From: Methylobacterium ajmalii
Lineage (GTDB): Bacteria; Pseudomonadota; Alphaproteobacteria; Rhizobiales; Beijerinckiaceae
DNA length: 47,803 nt
NCBI RefSeq assembly: GCF_016613415.1
Contig: NZ_JACWCT010000120.1
Coordinates: forward strand, 1-47,803
Direction of reading: 5' to 3'
The notes beneath the pieces are model-generated. The model worked only from the letters and a program-made list of their open reading frames with translations, searched no databases and was not told where the DNA came from. Position numbers and translations under genes: made by a program. This document shows, one piece after another, positions 9,486 to 17,519 of this stretch; position 1 is the first letter of the stretch; the number at the start of each line of letters is the position of its first letter.

Positions 9486-9782
9486 TCAGCGCCCGGTTCC
9501 CTTGCCGGCTCCCTTGCCGGTCAGGAACGGGTTGCGGTCCGCGGCGCGGGTTGCGCTCGGCGGCAGGGCGTCGGCCTCCGGCGTCCTGCCCCAGGCGGGC
9601 AGGGGGGACCCGGACCGGATATCGGGCCGCTTGGCCTGCCATCCGTAGCCGGCATTGATGCCGGCGTAGAAGCCGGTGAAGTCCTCGGCCGCGGCAGGGC
9701 CCGGCAGGGCCAGGACCGCCAGGAATCCGAGCAGCGCGAGTTTTGTCAGGACGACGCGCAAACGGAAAGGAGCGGTGGCCAT
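9486..9782 (-). CDS. Short secreted protein resembling the N-terminus of an Omp25-like barrel
   Basis: The 98-residue protein starts at the ATG at 9782, 54 bases downstream of the cold-shock gene on the same strand. A clear signal peptide (LTKLALLGFLAVLALPGPAAA) is followed by EDFTGFYAGINAGYGWQ, the classic first strand of the Rhizobiales outer-membrane beta-barrel (Omp25/31) family. No further strands follow: the rest is Pro/Gly/Arg-rich and ends GKGAGKGTGR. True family members run over 200 residues, so this is either a truncated barrel gene or a short secreted protein that kept the N-terminal strand. Confidence 0.6.
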   Translation of the reverse strand: MATAPFRLRVVLTKLALLGFLAVLALPGPAAAEDFTGFYAGINAGYGWQAKRPDIRSGSPLPAWGRTPEADALPPSATRAADRNPFLTGKGAGKGTGR

Positions 9783-9836
9783 GGGCCACCGCTCCGTCCG
9801 TATCAGTCGATCATCCGTGCTGGAATGCACCGAGGA

Positions 9837-10634
9837 TCAGTCGACGCTGATGCTCTGAGCCTCGCGGCCCTTCATGCCCTCGACCACGCCCATGGTGACG
9901 GGCTGGCCCTCGGCGAGGGACTCGAGGCCGGCGCGGGCGAGCGCCGAGCGGTGGATGAAGACATCCTTGCCGCCGTCGTTCACCGACACGAAGCCGAAGC
10001 CCTTGGCGGGATCGTACCACTTCACGGTGCCGGTCATCTCGGTCGAGGGACCGGAGGCGAAGCGGCCACCGCCGCCGGCGCCACGCTCGGGACGGTCGCC
10101 GTAGCCACCACCACCGAAACCGCCGCCGCCGAAGCCACCGCTGCGCGGCGGACGGGGATCGCGACGGACCGGGGCCTCGGCCGTGCTGGTGTCCACGCTG
10201 GTGATGTTGGTCACCTGCGGGCCCTTCTGGCCCTGCGCGGTCTGCACGCTCAGGCGGGTGCCCGGCATCAGATCGGCGTGGCCGGCCGCCTCGACGGCGC
10301 GAATGTGGAGGAAGGCGTCGCCCGAGCCGTCGCCGAGCTCGACGAAGCCGAAGCCTTTCTCCTTGTTGAACCACTTGACCGTCGCGTCGCGCTCCGGCCC
10401 CGAGGGGGCAGCGCTGCGCGGGCCGCCGCGGTCAAAGCCACCGCCGCCGCCGCCGAAGCCGCCGCCGCCGTAACCACCACCGCCGCCGCCACCGTAGCCG
10501 CCGCCACCACCGCCGCCGCCATAGCCACCGCCGTAGCTGCTGCCCTGCGGGGCCTGGTCAGGCCACCGCGGCTCGCCACCACCCTCGTCGAAGCCGCGAC
10601 GGCGCGGCTCCCTGAAATCACGACCACGTCCCAT
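9837..10634 (-). CDS. Protein with two cold-shock domains and a Gly-rich N-terminal region
   Basis: A 265-residue nucleic-acid-binding protein. Residues ~1-95 are low complexity: an Arg-rich start (MGRGRDFREPRRRGF) and a long Gly/Tyr tract with GGGYGGG repeats. Two cold-shock domains follow. The first has ATVKWFNKEKGFGFV and DAFLHI, the second TGTVKWYDPAKGFGFV and DVFIH; these are the RNP1 and RNP2 motifs. A Gly-rich linker joins the two domains. Double-CSD proteins are common in Alphaproteobacteria and act as RNA chaperones in stationary phase or cold. The Gly/Tyr/Arg-rich tail recalls eukaryotic RGG/FUS-like RNA-binding proteins. The ATG at 10634 is chosen because upstream in-frame residues look non-coding. 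Confidence 0.9.
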   Translation of the reverse strand: MGRGRDFREPRRRGFDEGGGEPRWPDQAPQGSSYGGGYGGGGGGGGYGGGGGGGYGGGGFGGGGGGFDRGGPRSAAPSGPERDATVKWFNKEKGFGFVELGDGSGDAFLHIRAVEAAGHADLMPGTRLSVQTAQGQKGPQVTNITSVDTSTAEAPVRRDPRPPRSGGFGGGGFGGGGYGDRPERGAGGGGRFASGPSTEMTGTVKWYDPAKGFGFVSVNDGGKDVFIHRSALARAGLESLAEGQPVTMGVVEGMKGREAQSISVD

Positions 10635-11047
10635 TAGAAGCTCGCCAAAACGTAAAAACCGCCGACCACCCTTGTACCCCGGTGCGTTCTGTACCTGACA
10701 GCGGACGCCTCGAGATCGTTCCATTCCCGGTTGCGGTGACCAAGATGACCGCCACACTCCTGACGCAACTCAGACCGTCCCGCAAGGCGGATCTGCCACG
10801 TGTGGCGATGACGAGGGACACTTTCTCACGTCGCGAAGCGGATTGACAGCCCGATTCGCACGCTTTTCCGCGTGTCGTTCACGCATCACTGTGACATGCA
10901 TGCACCCGCCGCGGCGATGCCGGAACGGGTGCCCCCGGGGCACCCGGGACCCGGGATCGCGGGCGGCGCGTTGCGCCACCGACCCCGCCCGACCGATTCG
11001 CCTCCCGTCGATCGGCCCGGCCACCCCGCTCCTTCGTCGAGGTCCCG
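10635..11047. other. Divergent intergenic region between the cold-shock gene and selO
   Basis: About 410 bases that must hold the 5' leader of the double cold-shock gene and the selO promoter. A TTGACA occurs at 10843-10848 on the plus strand, but no convincing -10 follows at 16-18 bases. I see no convincing gene, repeat or RNA structure. Confidence 0.4.
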
Positions 11048-12481
11048 ATGCCGGCCACACCGTTCCGTCCCTCGCGCCGCCACGCCGATCTCGGGCCCGA
11101 CTTCTACGACGTGGTGGCGGCCGCCCGCTTCCCGGCCCACATCCTGCGCCACCGCAACCGGCCCTGGGCGGCGCGGGTGGGGCTGGAATCGCTCACCGAC
11201 GAAGAGTGGGTCGCGCATTTCGGCCGCTTCGCGCCGCTGCCCGGCAGCTTTCCCGAGCCGCTGGCCCTGCGCTACCACGGCCACCAGTTCCGCAGCTACA
11301 ATCCCGAGATCGGCGACGGCCGCGGCTTCCTGTTCGCGCAACTCCACGATCTCGCCGACGGACGCCTGCTCGACCTCGCCACCAAGGGCAGCGGGCGCAC
11401 CCCCTGGTCGCGCACCGCCGACGGCCGACTGACCCTCAAGGGCGGGGTGCGCGAGGTGCTGGCCACGACGATGCTGGAGGCGCTCGGCGTCGAGACCTCG
11501 AAGTCGTTCAGCCTGATCGAGACCGGGGAGGCGCTGGTGCGCGGCGACGAGCCGTCGCCGACGCGCTCGTCGGTGCTGGTGCGGCTCAGCCACTCCCATA
11601 TCCGCATCGGCACCTTCCAGCGCTTCCGCGCCTACGACGACCGGGAGAACCTGCTGCGCCTGCTCGACCACGCGGTCGCGACCTACCGGCCGGAAGCGTG
11701 GCGCGACGACCCGGCCGACCGGGCGGCGGCCTTCCTCGCCGACGTCTGCCGGCGCGTCGCCCGGATGGGCGCGCAGTGGATGGCGGCGGGGTTCGTGCAC
11801 GGGGTGCTCAACACCGACAACATCAACGTGACCGGCGAGAGCTTCGATTACGGCCCGTGGCGCTTCGCGCCGGTCAACGACCCGGCCTTCACCGCCGCCT
11901 ATTTCGACGAGTACGGCCTCTACGCCTTCGGGCGCCAGCCGGAGGCCCTGGGCTGGAACCTCGCACGACTCGCCGAGTGCCTGCTGCCGCTCTCCGACGA
12001 GGCCAGGCTGGGCGCGGCCATGGACGTCTACGGCCCGGCGCTGCAGGAGGCCTTCGCGGAGGCGATCCTGCGCCGGCTCGGCCTCGCGACGCCGGCGGAC
12101 GAGACGGCGACGCACACCCTCGTGGGCGCGTTCTGGGCCTTCCTGCAGACGAGCCGGGCGCCATTCGAGCAGGTCTTCTTCGACTGGTACGGCGGCCTGG
12201 CGAGCCAGGACCGCGCCGCCCGCAGCCCGGCCGCCGCGCACTACGCCGGCGAGGGTTTTTCGCGGGTGCGCCAAGCGCTCGGCGCCCTCTCGCCCGATCC
12301 GGCGGCCAGGCTCGACCACCCGTACTTCGCGCAGGCCACGCCGTGCACGATGCTGATCGACGAGGTCGAGGCCCTGTGGGCGCCGATCGCGGAGGGCGAC
12401 GACTGGTCGGCCTACCACGCCAAGCTCGCGGCGATCGACGCCATGGCGGAGGCCTACGGCACCCGGCCGGCGGCACCGTGA
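11048..12481 (+). CDS. selO: SelO/YdiU-family protein adenylyltransferase (AMPylase)
   Basis: SelO is a pseudokinase-fold enzyme that transfers AMP from ATP to protein Ser/Thr/Tyr, linked to redox stress responses. The 477-residue length is normal. Family marks are ALRYHGHQFRSYNPEIGDGRG, the nucleotide-binding segment LATKGSGRTPWSR, GGVREVLATTMLEALGV, RIGTFQRF and the metal-binding NTDNINVTGESFDYGPW. The C-terminus lacks the Cys/Sec-X-X-Cys ending seen in some members. The ATG at 11048 starts the expected N-terminal ~20-residue lead. It stands alone, divergent from the cold-shock gene. Confidence 0.95.
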   Translation: MPATPFRPSRRHADLGPDFYDVVAAARFPAHILRHRNRPWAARVGLESLTDEEWVAHFGRFAPLPGSFPEPLALRYHGHQFRSYNPEIGDGRGFLFAQLHDLADGRLLDLATKGSGRTPWSRTADGRLTLKGGVREVLATTMLEALGVETSKSFSLIETGEALVRGDEPSPTRSSVLVRLSHSHIRIGTFQRFRAYDDRENLLRLLDHAVATYRPEAWRDDPADRAAAFLADVCRRVARMGAQWMAAGFVHGVLNTDNINVTGESFDYGPWRFAPVNDPAFTAAYFDEYGLYAFGRQPEALGWNLARLAECLLPLSDEARLGAAMDVYGPALQEAFAEAILRRLGLATPADETATHTLVGAFWAFLQTSRAPFEQVFFDWYGGLASQDRAARSPAAAHYAGEGFSRVRQALGALSPDPAARLDHPYFAQATPCTMLIDEVEALWAPIAEGDDWSAYHAKLAAIDAMAEAYGTRPAAP

Positions 12482-12500
12482 CCGCAGCGCCCCGTACGCC

Positions 12501-12531
12501 AAAAACCCCCGCTCGGCGATCGGGCGGGGGT
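12501..12531 (-). terminator. Intrinsic terminator, minus strand
   Basis: On the minus strand a GC-rich 8-bp stem (acccccgc / gcgggggt) is followed by TTTTT, 35 bases beyond the stop of the Cys-rich gene that ends at 12566. It lies between two convergent genes and may also help stop selO transcripts, although the plus strand has no T-run. Confidence 0.75.
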
Positions 12532-12565
12532 CGTGTCCGTCGGCGGACCGGGGCGGCCGCGCGGA

Positions 12566-12775
12566 TTACTCCGCCGCGGTCTGCTCGGCGGTGAAATGTC
12601 CGCACCAATCCTGGCCGGCGACGACCGGCCACAGGCCGTGGCCCTGCGGGTCGGGCTGGCTGACCGGCGGGTTGAAGCGGCACAGGCCGGCATCGGCCGA
12701 GGCGGCGGCGCCGTTGAGCTTGTGGTCGTCGAAGTAGCGGCAGCTGTTGCAGGCCGCGCCCTGGGTGGTCGCCAT
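12566..12775 (-). CDS. Small Cys-rich, probably metal-binding protein
   Basis: A 69-residue protein with four cysteines: CNSC near the N-terminus, LC in the middle and WCGH near the C-terminus. Aromatic residues flank each. The spacing (CxxC, then C, then C-G-H) looks like a zinc or iron-sulfur site in a compact domain. It has no signal peptide, so it should be cytoplasmic. I do not recognise a named family. An intrinsic terminator follows, and upstream sits a 20-base dyad (12815-12834) resembling a MarR-type operator, suggesting individually regulated expression. Confidence 0.75.
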   Translation of the reverse strand: MATTQGAACNSCRYFDDHKLNGAAASADAGLCRFNPPVSQPDPQGHGLWPVVAGQDWCGHFTAEQTAAE

Positions 12776-13741
12776 GATGGTGTCTCCCGGTCGTGGGCCG
12801 CCTCCGGCCCGTTCAGTTGCTAATTAGAACAACTAAAAACTGATGGCAAGGGGCGCTCCCGCATTCGGGCGGCGTGCGGGGCGGGCTGCGGCGGCGGGGC
12901 AGGGGCACGGCCCCGACGCGCCCCAAGGAGCGCCCTGATCGTCTCCGCGGATCCAAGGCTTCGATCCGGACACGGCTGGCGCGGCCGACCGGCGGCGACC
13001 CGGACCGCCCGGGCGGCACCGGGGGAGGAGAGTCGAGCGGGCCCATCGCCAAGACATGTCGGTGCCGGGACACGGCACGAGGACGCGGGCGGGAACGGCC
13101 GTCGGCACGCCGATTCGCCTCGACGCCGGTCGCCGCCACGGCGCGTTCGCCGGCGCAGCCGCCGCACATCCCGTCGCGGGCTCGCCGGACCGGCTCCGGA
13201 CGGGGACAAGGGTTCGCCAACGCCCGTCGCGACGCGCCGAATATCCACCCCCTCGGTTGCGTCGAAAGCGATCGCGACGGCACGCCGATCCGCTTCACGA
13301 CTTCGAATGGCGTCTATTCCTGGGTCGAGACCATGCCGATCAGGACGGGAAGCCAGATATAAAGGCGGATCGAAGCGATAGTTATGTTTTGTTAGTGCCT
13401 GACTCTTACGCGCTGGCACCGACATCATCCAAGATTATACCAACGTTATTTTTGTTAGTTCATAAGTAGATCGTCCCGGTCTCGACGGCAGAAATGTGAT
13501 GATTCTGCCACATTCCGGCAGCAAGGGCACAGCCGAGCCTTGTTAGAACTTGAGGACGATTGATCAACTCGGCCGTATGAAAGATTGTTCCGATCGCACC
13601 GAACGAAGTCAGGTGTGGTTCGGCACTGTCTGTGCGGCAGCCGAATCTTCGGGGGCATAAGAGGGACATGGTCTCGAGGCCGAAAAGGTCTTCGGAACAG
13701 AGTCGTTCACCCCAATCGGGTCCGAAATCTTGGAGGTCTCC
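12776..13741. other. Long gene-free region upstream of the porin
   Basis: About 965 bases with no convincing gene: the open frames lack ribosome-binding sites and plausible protein character. The part to about 13370 is GC-rich. Around 13377-13460 the DNA becomes clearly AT-richer (gttatgttttgttag, caacgttatttttgttag), and 13460-13741 is the probable promoter and leader of the porin. A MarR-like dyad lies at 12815-12834. I could not fix a -10/-35 pair for the porin. Confidence 0.45.
12815..12834. promoter_or_regulatory. Palindromic operator-like site
   Basis: The sequence agttgctaattagaacaact has outer arms agttg/caact and an inner perfect palindrome ctaattag. It lies about 40 bases upstream of the start of the Cys-rich gene at 12775, in AT-rich DNA where its promoter should be. 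The shape resembles MarR/HxlR-family operators; the regulator is not encoded nearby. Confidence 0.45.
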
Positions 13742-15370
13742 ATGAAGCTCGTTAAGAGCCTTCTGCTCGGTTCGGCCGCTGGCCTGACCGTCGTTGCCGG
13801 TGCGCACGCTGCCGATCTGCCGATCAAGAAGGCTGCGCCCGTCGAGTACGTGCGCGTCTGCTCGGCCTACGGCGCCGGCTTCTTCTTCATCCCGGGTACC
13901 GACACCTGCCTGCGCGTCTCCGGCCGCGCCCGCTTCGAAGCCGGCTACTCGCAGGGCTACACCCGCGGCGGCAACAACGGCGACCTGATGGGCTACCGCG
14001 GCCTCGGCCGCCTCAACCTCGACGCCCGCACCCAGACCGCCTACGGCACGCTCCGCGCCTTCGTGCGCTTCGAGCTCGCCTCGCGGACCGGCGCCTACCT
14101 CACCTCGGGCACCCAGAACCGCGCCGCCAACGGCTTCTTCGGCATCGGCGTCGACACGTTCAGCCGCTCGCAGCAATACGTGAACGTCGACAAGGCCTTC
14201 ATCCAGTTCGCCGGCCTCACCGCCGGTCGCGCGGCCTCGTTCTACGACTTCTACGCCCACGACTTCGAGATCATCGGCACCTCGCTGGGCTCGGACGTCG
14301 CCTCGACCAACCTGCTCGCCTACACCGCGACCTTCGGGAACGGCTTCTCGGCGACGCTGTCGGTCGAAGACCCGATCTTCCGCAAGACCCCGCTGTTCGG
14401 CACCGCCACCGCCGGCAACGCGGCGAGCGCCTTCGCGGTCTACACCGCCGCGACCGCCAACCTGACCCCGGTCATCGCCACCAACGCGGCCGGCGTGCCG
14501 GTCGGCGAGGCGTTCTACGACCTGCGCCAGACCTCGCGCATGCCCGACTTCGTCGGCGCCCTGCGCTACGACGCTGCCTGGGGCTCGGCCCAGCTCTCGG
14601 CCGCCGTGCATGAGCTGAACGCCGGCAACGCTGCCGCCGTCCTGAACTTCGCCGGCGGCGGCATCACCGGCGCCTCCGCGCCGCGGGTCAACTCCGAGTA
14701 CGGCTGGGCCGTGCAGGGTGGCCTGAAGATCAACATGCCGTTCATCGCCGCCGGCGATGCGCTGTACCTGCAGGGTTCGTACGGCGAGGGCGCGCAGCTC
14801 TACACCGGCTACTCCTCGTACATCGGCTCCTACACCGTCAGCTCCGGCAACACCCAGGGCGCGCCGTTCGCCACCTTCTTCGCCGACGCCGCGGTGAACC
14901 CGCTGAGCGGCAAGATGGAGCTGTCGACCAGCTGGACCGTCGTCGGTTCGTACCTGCACTACTGGGCACCCGAGTGGCGGTCGGCCGTCATCGGCAGCTA
15001 CGGCGAGATGAGCTTCGGCAAGACCAGCCGCAACCTGCTCGGCGGCCTGAACTTCAACGGCCTGGGCAACCCGGTCAACAGCCCCGGCGCCTTCCTCTAC
15101 AGCGCGGCCCTGCGCGACACGAGCCAGATCGTCGTCGGTGCCAACCTGATCTGGTCGCCGGTCAAGGATCTCGATATCGGCGTCGAGGGTCTCTACAACC
15201 GCGTCGACCTGAAGGGCGGCGCCGTGATCGACCAGAACAAGGCCCCGGGCGCCAGCGCCGCCGGCATCAACGCCGCCGGCCTGCCGATCAACGCGGCCGG
15301 CCTGGTTCTGCCGACCGCCAAGTCGGCCGACACCTTCAACATCCGCATGCGCGTCCAGCGCGACTTCTAA
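13742..15370 (+). CDS. Porin (Rhizobiales Porin_2 family)
   Basis: A 542-residue outer-membrane porin forming a trimeric general diffusion channel. The signal peptide (MKLVKSLLLGSAAGLTVVAGAHAA) is followed by DLPIKKAAPVEYVRVC and FFIPGTDTCLRVSGRARFEAGY, the hallmark Porin_2 start with its two conserved cysteines. The body alternates aromatic and small residues as in beta strands, and the C-terminus ends in RVQRDF with the terminal Phe needed for barrel assembly. The ATG at 13742 sits 7 bases after GGAGG; the TTG at 13730 overlaps that site and is rejected. Codon use is strongly biased, as expected for an abundant protein. A strong terminator follows. Confidence 0.96.
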   Translation: MKLVKSLLLGSAAGLTVVAGAHAADLPIKKAAPVEYVRVCSAYGAGFFFIPGTDTCLRVSGRARFEAGYSQGYTRGGNNGDLMGYRGLGRLNLDARTQTAYGTLRAFVRFELASRTGAYLTSGTQNRAANGFFGIGVDTFSRSQQYVNVDKAFIQFAGLTAGRAASFYDFYAHDFEIIGTSLGSDVASTNLLAYTATFGNGFSATLSVEDPIFRKTPLFGTATAGNAASAFAVYTAATANLTPVIATNAAGVPVGEAFYDLRQTSRMPDFVGALRYDAAWGSAQLSAAVHELNAGNAAAVLNFAGGGITGASAPRVNSEYGWAVQGGLKINMPFIAAGDALYLQGSYGEGAQLYTGYSSYIGSYTVSSGNTQGAPFATFFADAAVNPLSGKMELSTSWTVVGSYLHYWAPEWRSAVIGSYGEMSFGKTSRNLLGGLNFNGLGNPVNSPGAFLYSAALRDTSQIVVGANLIWSPVKDLDIGVEGLYNRVDLKGGAVIDQNKAPGASAAGINAAGLPINAAGLVLPTAKSADTFNIRMRVQRDF

Positions 15371-15392
15371 GATCAGTCTTAGTCGATATCAG

Positions 15393-15423
15393 GGGGTCCC
15401 GGCGCGAGCCGGGGCCCCTTTTT
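15393..15423 (+). terminator. Intrinsic terminator of the porin gene
   Basis: A 10-bp GC stem (ggggtcccgg / ccggggcccc, one wobble pair) is followed by TTTTT, 22 bases after the porin stop. Confidence 0.9.
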
Positions 15424-15444
15424 CGTTTTGGGAAACCGAGCAAG

Positions 15445-15503
15445 AAAAAAGGCGCACTCGGGGAGTGCGCCTTGCAGGTTCCCTGGGTCTCGAAACTCAG
15501 GAT
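15445..15503 (-). ncRNA. Candidate small RNA (~59 nt), minus strand
   Basis: On the minus strand a promoter of near-consensus form (TTGAAA, 17 bases, TATAAG) would start a transcript near 15503. The predicted RNA has a first imperfect hairpin (ccTGAGTT / GACCCAGG around TCGA), a short linker, and a 9-bp perfect terminator stem (ggcgcactc / gagtgcgcc) ending in TTTTTT at 15445-15450. It contains no reading frame. The compact promoter-stem-terminator layout, in a gap that needs no terminator for any close minus-strand gene, fits a trans-acting small RNA. The next minus-strand gene stops 257 bases upstream at 15728. Confidence 0.6.
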
Positions 15504-15509
15504 GATCAA

Positions 15510-15538
15510 CTTATAACAGGACGATCGGGTCGTTTCAA
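15510..15538 (-). promoter_or_regulatory. Sigma-70-type promoter of the candidate small RNA
   Basis: Read on the minus strand, the -35 TTGAAA is at 15538-15533, then 17 bases, and the -10 TATAAG is at 15515-15510. Both hexamers match five of six consensus bases, and the AT content is high for this genome. Confidence 0.6.
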
Positions 15539-15727
15539 CTATCGAAAGATCATTTTCTCGACGGCGCAAATAAAAATTGCCGCCGGGTCGAGCGCCGGCA
15601 AGTTTCCTCGGGAACGGTGGGGCTCCGGGTGAGACGGCGGCGCTGACGGCGGCGCTCCAGGACGCGAGACCGGCCGCACCCCGCCCGATCAGGCCCCGTC
15701 GCCGCGCCTCGGCGGACGCGCGGGCCC
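15524..15727. other. Gap upstream of the candidate small RNA
   Basis: The rest of the 15371-15727 gap holds no gene I can support. Near 15570 there is an AT-rich patch (gcaaataaaaattgcc) with a short dyad, possibly an upstream control region of the small RNA. Confidence 0.35.
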
Positions 15728-16015
15728 TCAGGCCTTCTGCTCCTTCAGGCGGCGGACGCACTTGCTGTAATATTGCGGCCAACGCGGGCCTTGCACCGCC
15801 TTCTCGGACGGCGCGAGGGCGCGCCACTCGGCGCCGCACTTGCGCTGGCGCTCGCGGGCGGCGAGGGCGCGGATGCCGGGCTCGCGGCGGGGCGCCGCTT
15901 CGATGCCCGGACCGGCCTGGCCGAGGGCGGAAGCGGGCGCGGCGACGACCAGGACCGCCAGGGCGGCACGGAGAAGGGCAGGGCGGATTCGGGCGGGGCT
16001 CACAGCGGAGATCAT
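15728..16015 (-). CDS. Small secreted protein with two conserved-looking cysteines
   Basis: The 95-residue protein starts at the ATG at 16015 and has a signal peptide (RPALLRAALAVLVVAAPASALG). The mature part is basic and helical with KCGAEWRAL and, ~25 residues later, WPQYYSKCVRRLKEQKA. The 'KC-x2-EW ... W-x5-KC' pattern resembles PsiF-like and similar small periplasmic proteins of Rhizobiales in which the cysteines may form a disulfide. The function is unknown. In-frame sequence upstream of 16015 is Pro/Arg-rich and looks non-coding. Confidence 0.65.
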   Translation of the reverse strand: MISAVSPARIRPALLRAALAVLVVAAPASALGQAGPGIEAAPRREPGIRALAARERQRKCGAEWRALAPSEKAVQGPRWPQYYSKCVRRLKEQKA

Positions 16016-16309
16016 GTCAGGGCTCGCGGGAAGGACAGGCGGTACGGGCCGCGGATCGACGCGCCGCGCAGCCGAGACTGCCACAACCTGACGTAAGGGC
16101 AAGAGGGCAGGGCGGTTGCGCCCGCCCGCCGCGCGCACCGAAGCCGGCCCGGCCGGACGATCGGGCTTCGGGGAAAAACAGCCCTGCATGACCGCCGGTT
16201 GAGACAACCTTCACCCTGTACAGCGCAGGCCCGGCCCTGTTTATCTGCCGGGGAAGCCCGATGCGCGACGGACGCGACCCGTCCCCGCCGTGCGAGAAGG
16301 ACCAGCCGC

Positions 16310-16987
16310 ATGTCGGCCGTGACGACGCCGCCGATCGACCTCTACTACTGGACGACGCCGAACGGCTGGAAAGCCTCGATCATGCTCGAGGAATGCGGCC
16401 TGCCGTACCGGATGATCCCGGTCAACATCGGCAAGGGCGCCCAGACGGCCCCCGAATTCCTGGCGGTGGCCCCGCTCGGCAAGATCCCGGTCATCGTGGA
16501 TCCGGACGGGCCCGGGGGCGCGCCGATCACGGTGTTCGAATCGAACGCGATCCTGCAATATCTCGGCCGCAAGACCGGGCTCCTCTACCCCTCTGAGGAG
16601 CGGGCCCGCATCGCGGTCGACATCTGGCTGTCCTGGCAGGCGGCGAATTTCGGGCCGACCCTGGGCCAGACCCATCATTTCCGCATCTACGCTTCCGACA
16701 AGATCCCGTACGCGATCGAGCGCTTCACGGCCGCGACGACGAAGCTCTACGCCGCCCTCGACGCCCAGCTCGGCCGCCACGCCCACGTCGCCGGCGAGGC
16801 GTACAGCATCGCCGACATCGCGATCCTGCCCTGGGCCAAGATGTGGGAGCGCCAGGGCCAGGACATCGCCGGGTTTCCGAACGTCGCCGCCTGGATCGAG
16901 CGGCTGAAGGCCCGCCCGGCGGTCCAGCGCGGGTTCCGGCTCAAGCCGGACGCCGACGAGCCGCCGGGGACCGGACCCCGCGGCTGA
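16310..16987 (+). CDS. Glutathione S-transferase (YfcG/YghU-like)
   Basis: A 225-residue cytosolic GST. The N-terminal thioredoxin fold starts IDLYYWTTPNGWKASIMLEE; the TPNG motif marks the Nu-class YfcG/YghU group, which uses Thr/Asn rather than Cys/Ser and has disulfide-bond reductase activity. The cis-proline region GKIPVIVDPDG and FESNAILQYLGRK bind glutathione. The all-helical C-terminal domain includes the N-capping motif YSIADIAILPW. The ATG at 16310 follows AGAAGGA. It stands alone, convergent with the DUF2147 gene. Confidence 0.93.
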   Translation: MSAVTTPPIDLYYWTTPNGWKASIMLEECGLPYRMIPVNIGKGAQTAPEFLAVAPLGKIPVIVDPDGPGGAPITVFESNAILQYLGRKTGLLYPSEERARIAVDIWLSWQAANFGPTLGQTHHFRIYASDKIPYAIERFTAATTKLYAALDAQLGRHAHVAGEAYSIADIAILPWAKMWERQGQDIAGFPNVAAWIERLKARPAVQRGFRLKPDADEPPGTGPRG

Positions 16988-17015
16988 ACCGCGGGCCCGT
17001 CCCTCGGCGGGCTGA

Positions 17016-17519
17016 TCACTCGGCCGGCTTTGGGGCCGGCTTCGCCTTGGCGGGCGCCGGGGCGACCTGGGCGAATTCCTCCGGCGCCTTGGTCCAGGTC
17101 TGCGAGCCGCACAGGATCTTCAGCATGCAGCCCGAGATCGCGAGCTCGCTGGCGCTCTCGCGGCTGACCGAGACGTCGTAGATCTTGCCTTCCTCGGCAT
17201 TGTAGATCTGGCCCTTGTAGCCGCCGTCCTCGGGCTTCAGCCCGTCCATCAGTGTGAGGCCGATCACCGGGCGGCTGCGCTTCTTCGGGTCGGGATTCTT
17301 GATGTCGGTGCGCGGCTGGCCCTGCTCGTTGAGCGGCGTCTTCAGCCACACCACCTTGCCGCAGGCATGGGCGGCACCCGGGCCGCACTTCTCGATCTTG
17401 ATCTTGGCCCGGCCGTCCTCGGTGAGCCAGGTGCCCGACGGATCGCCGGCGGCGGCCGCGGCGGTGACGCCGGCCGAGAGCAGGGAAGCGGCGAGGGTCG
17501 GGATCAGGATCGAGCGCAT
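17016..17519 (-). CDS. DUF2147 family secreted protein
   Basis: A 167-residue protein with a signal peptide (MRSILIPTLAASLLSAGVTAAAAAG). The mature domain matches DUF2147: DPSGTWLTEDGRAKIKIEKCG, then CGKVVWLKTPLNEQGQPRTDIKNPD, GLTLMDGLKP, YKGQIYNAEEGKIYDVSV and the ending GCMLKILCGSQTWTKA. This is a lipocalin-like beta structure, and the cysteines may pair. The C-terminus carries an extra Pro/Ala/Lys-rich tail. The family is periplasmic and has no established biochemical role. Confidence 0.88.
   Translation of the reverse strand: MRSILIPTLAASLLSAGVTAAAAAGDPSGTWLTEDGRAKIKIEKCGPGAAHACGKVVWLKTPLNEQGQPRTDIKNPDPKKRSRPVIGLTLMDGLKPEDGGYKGQIYNAEEGKIYDVSVSRESASELAISGCMLKILCGSQTWTKAPEEFAQVAPAPAKAKPAPKPAE

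Noticed and set aside
10436..10535. Tandem repeat or CRISPR-like array of (ccgccgccacc)-type units
   Set aside because: It is the coding sequence of the Gly/Tyr-rich tract of the double cold-shock protein, with no spacer structure.
10843..10865. Possible promoter TTGACA upstream of selO
   Set aside because: No acceptable -10 hexamer at 16-18 bases; the sequence there is ttccgc.
13056..13469. Plus-strand open frame of 137 codons in the gap before the porin
   Set aside because: No ribosome-binding site, no signal or domain character, and Arg/Pro/His-rich random-like composition.
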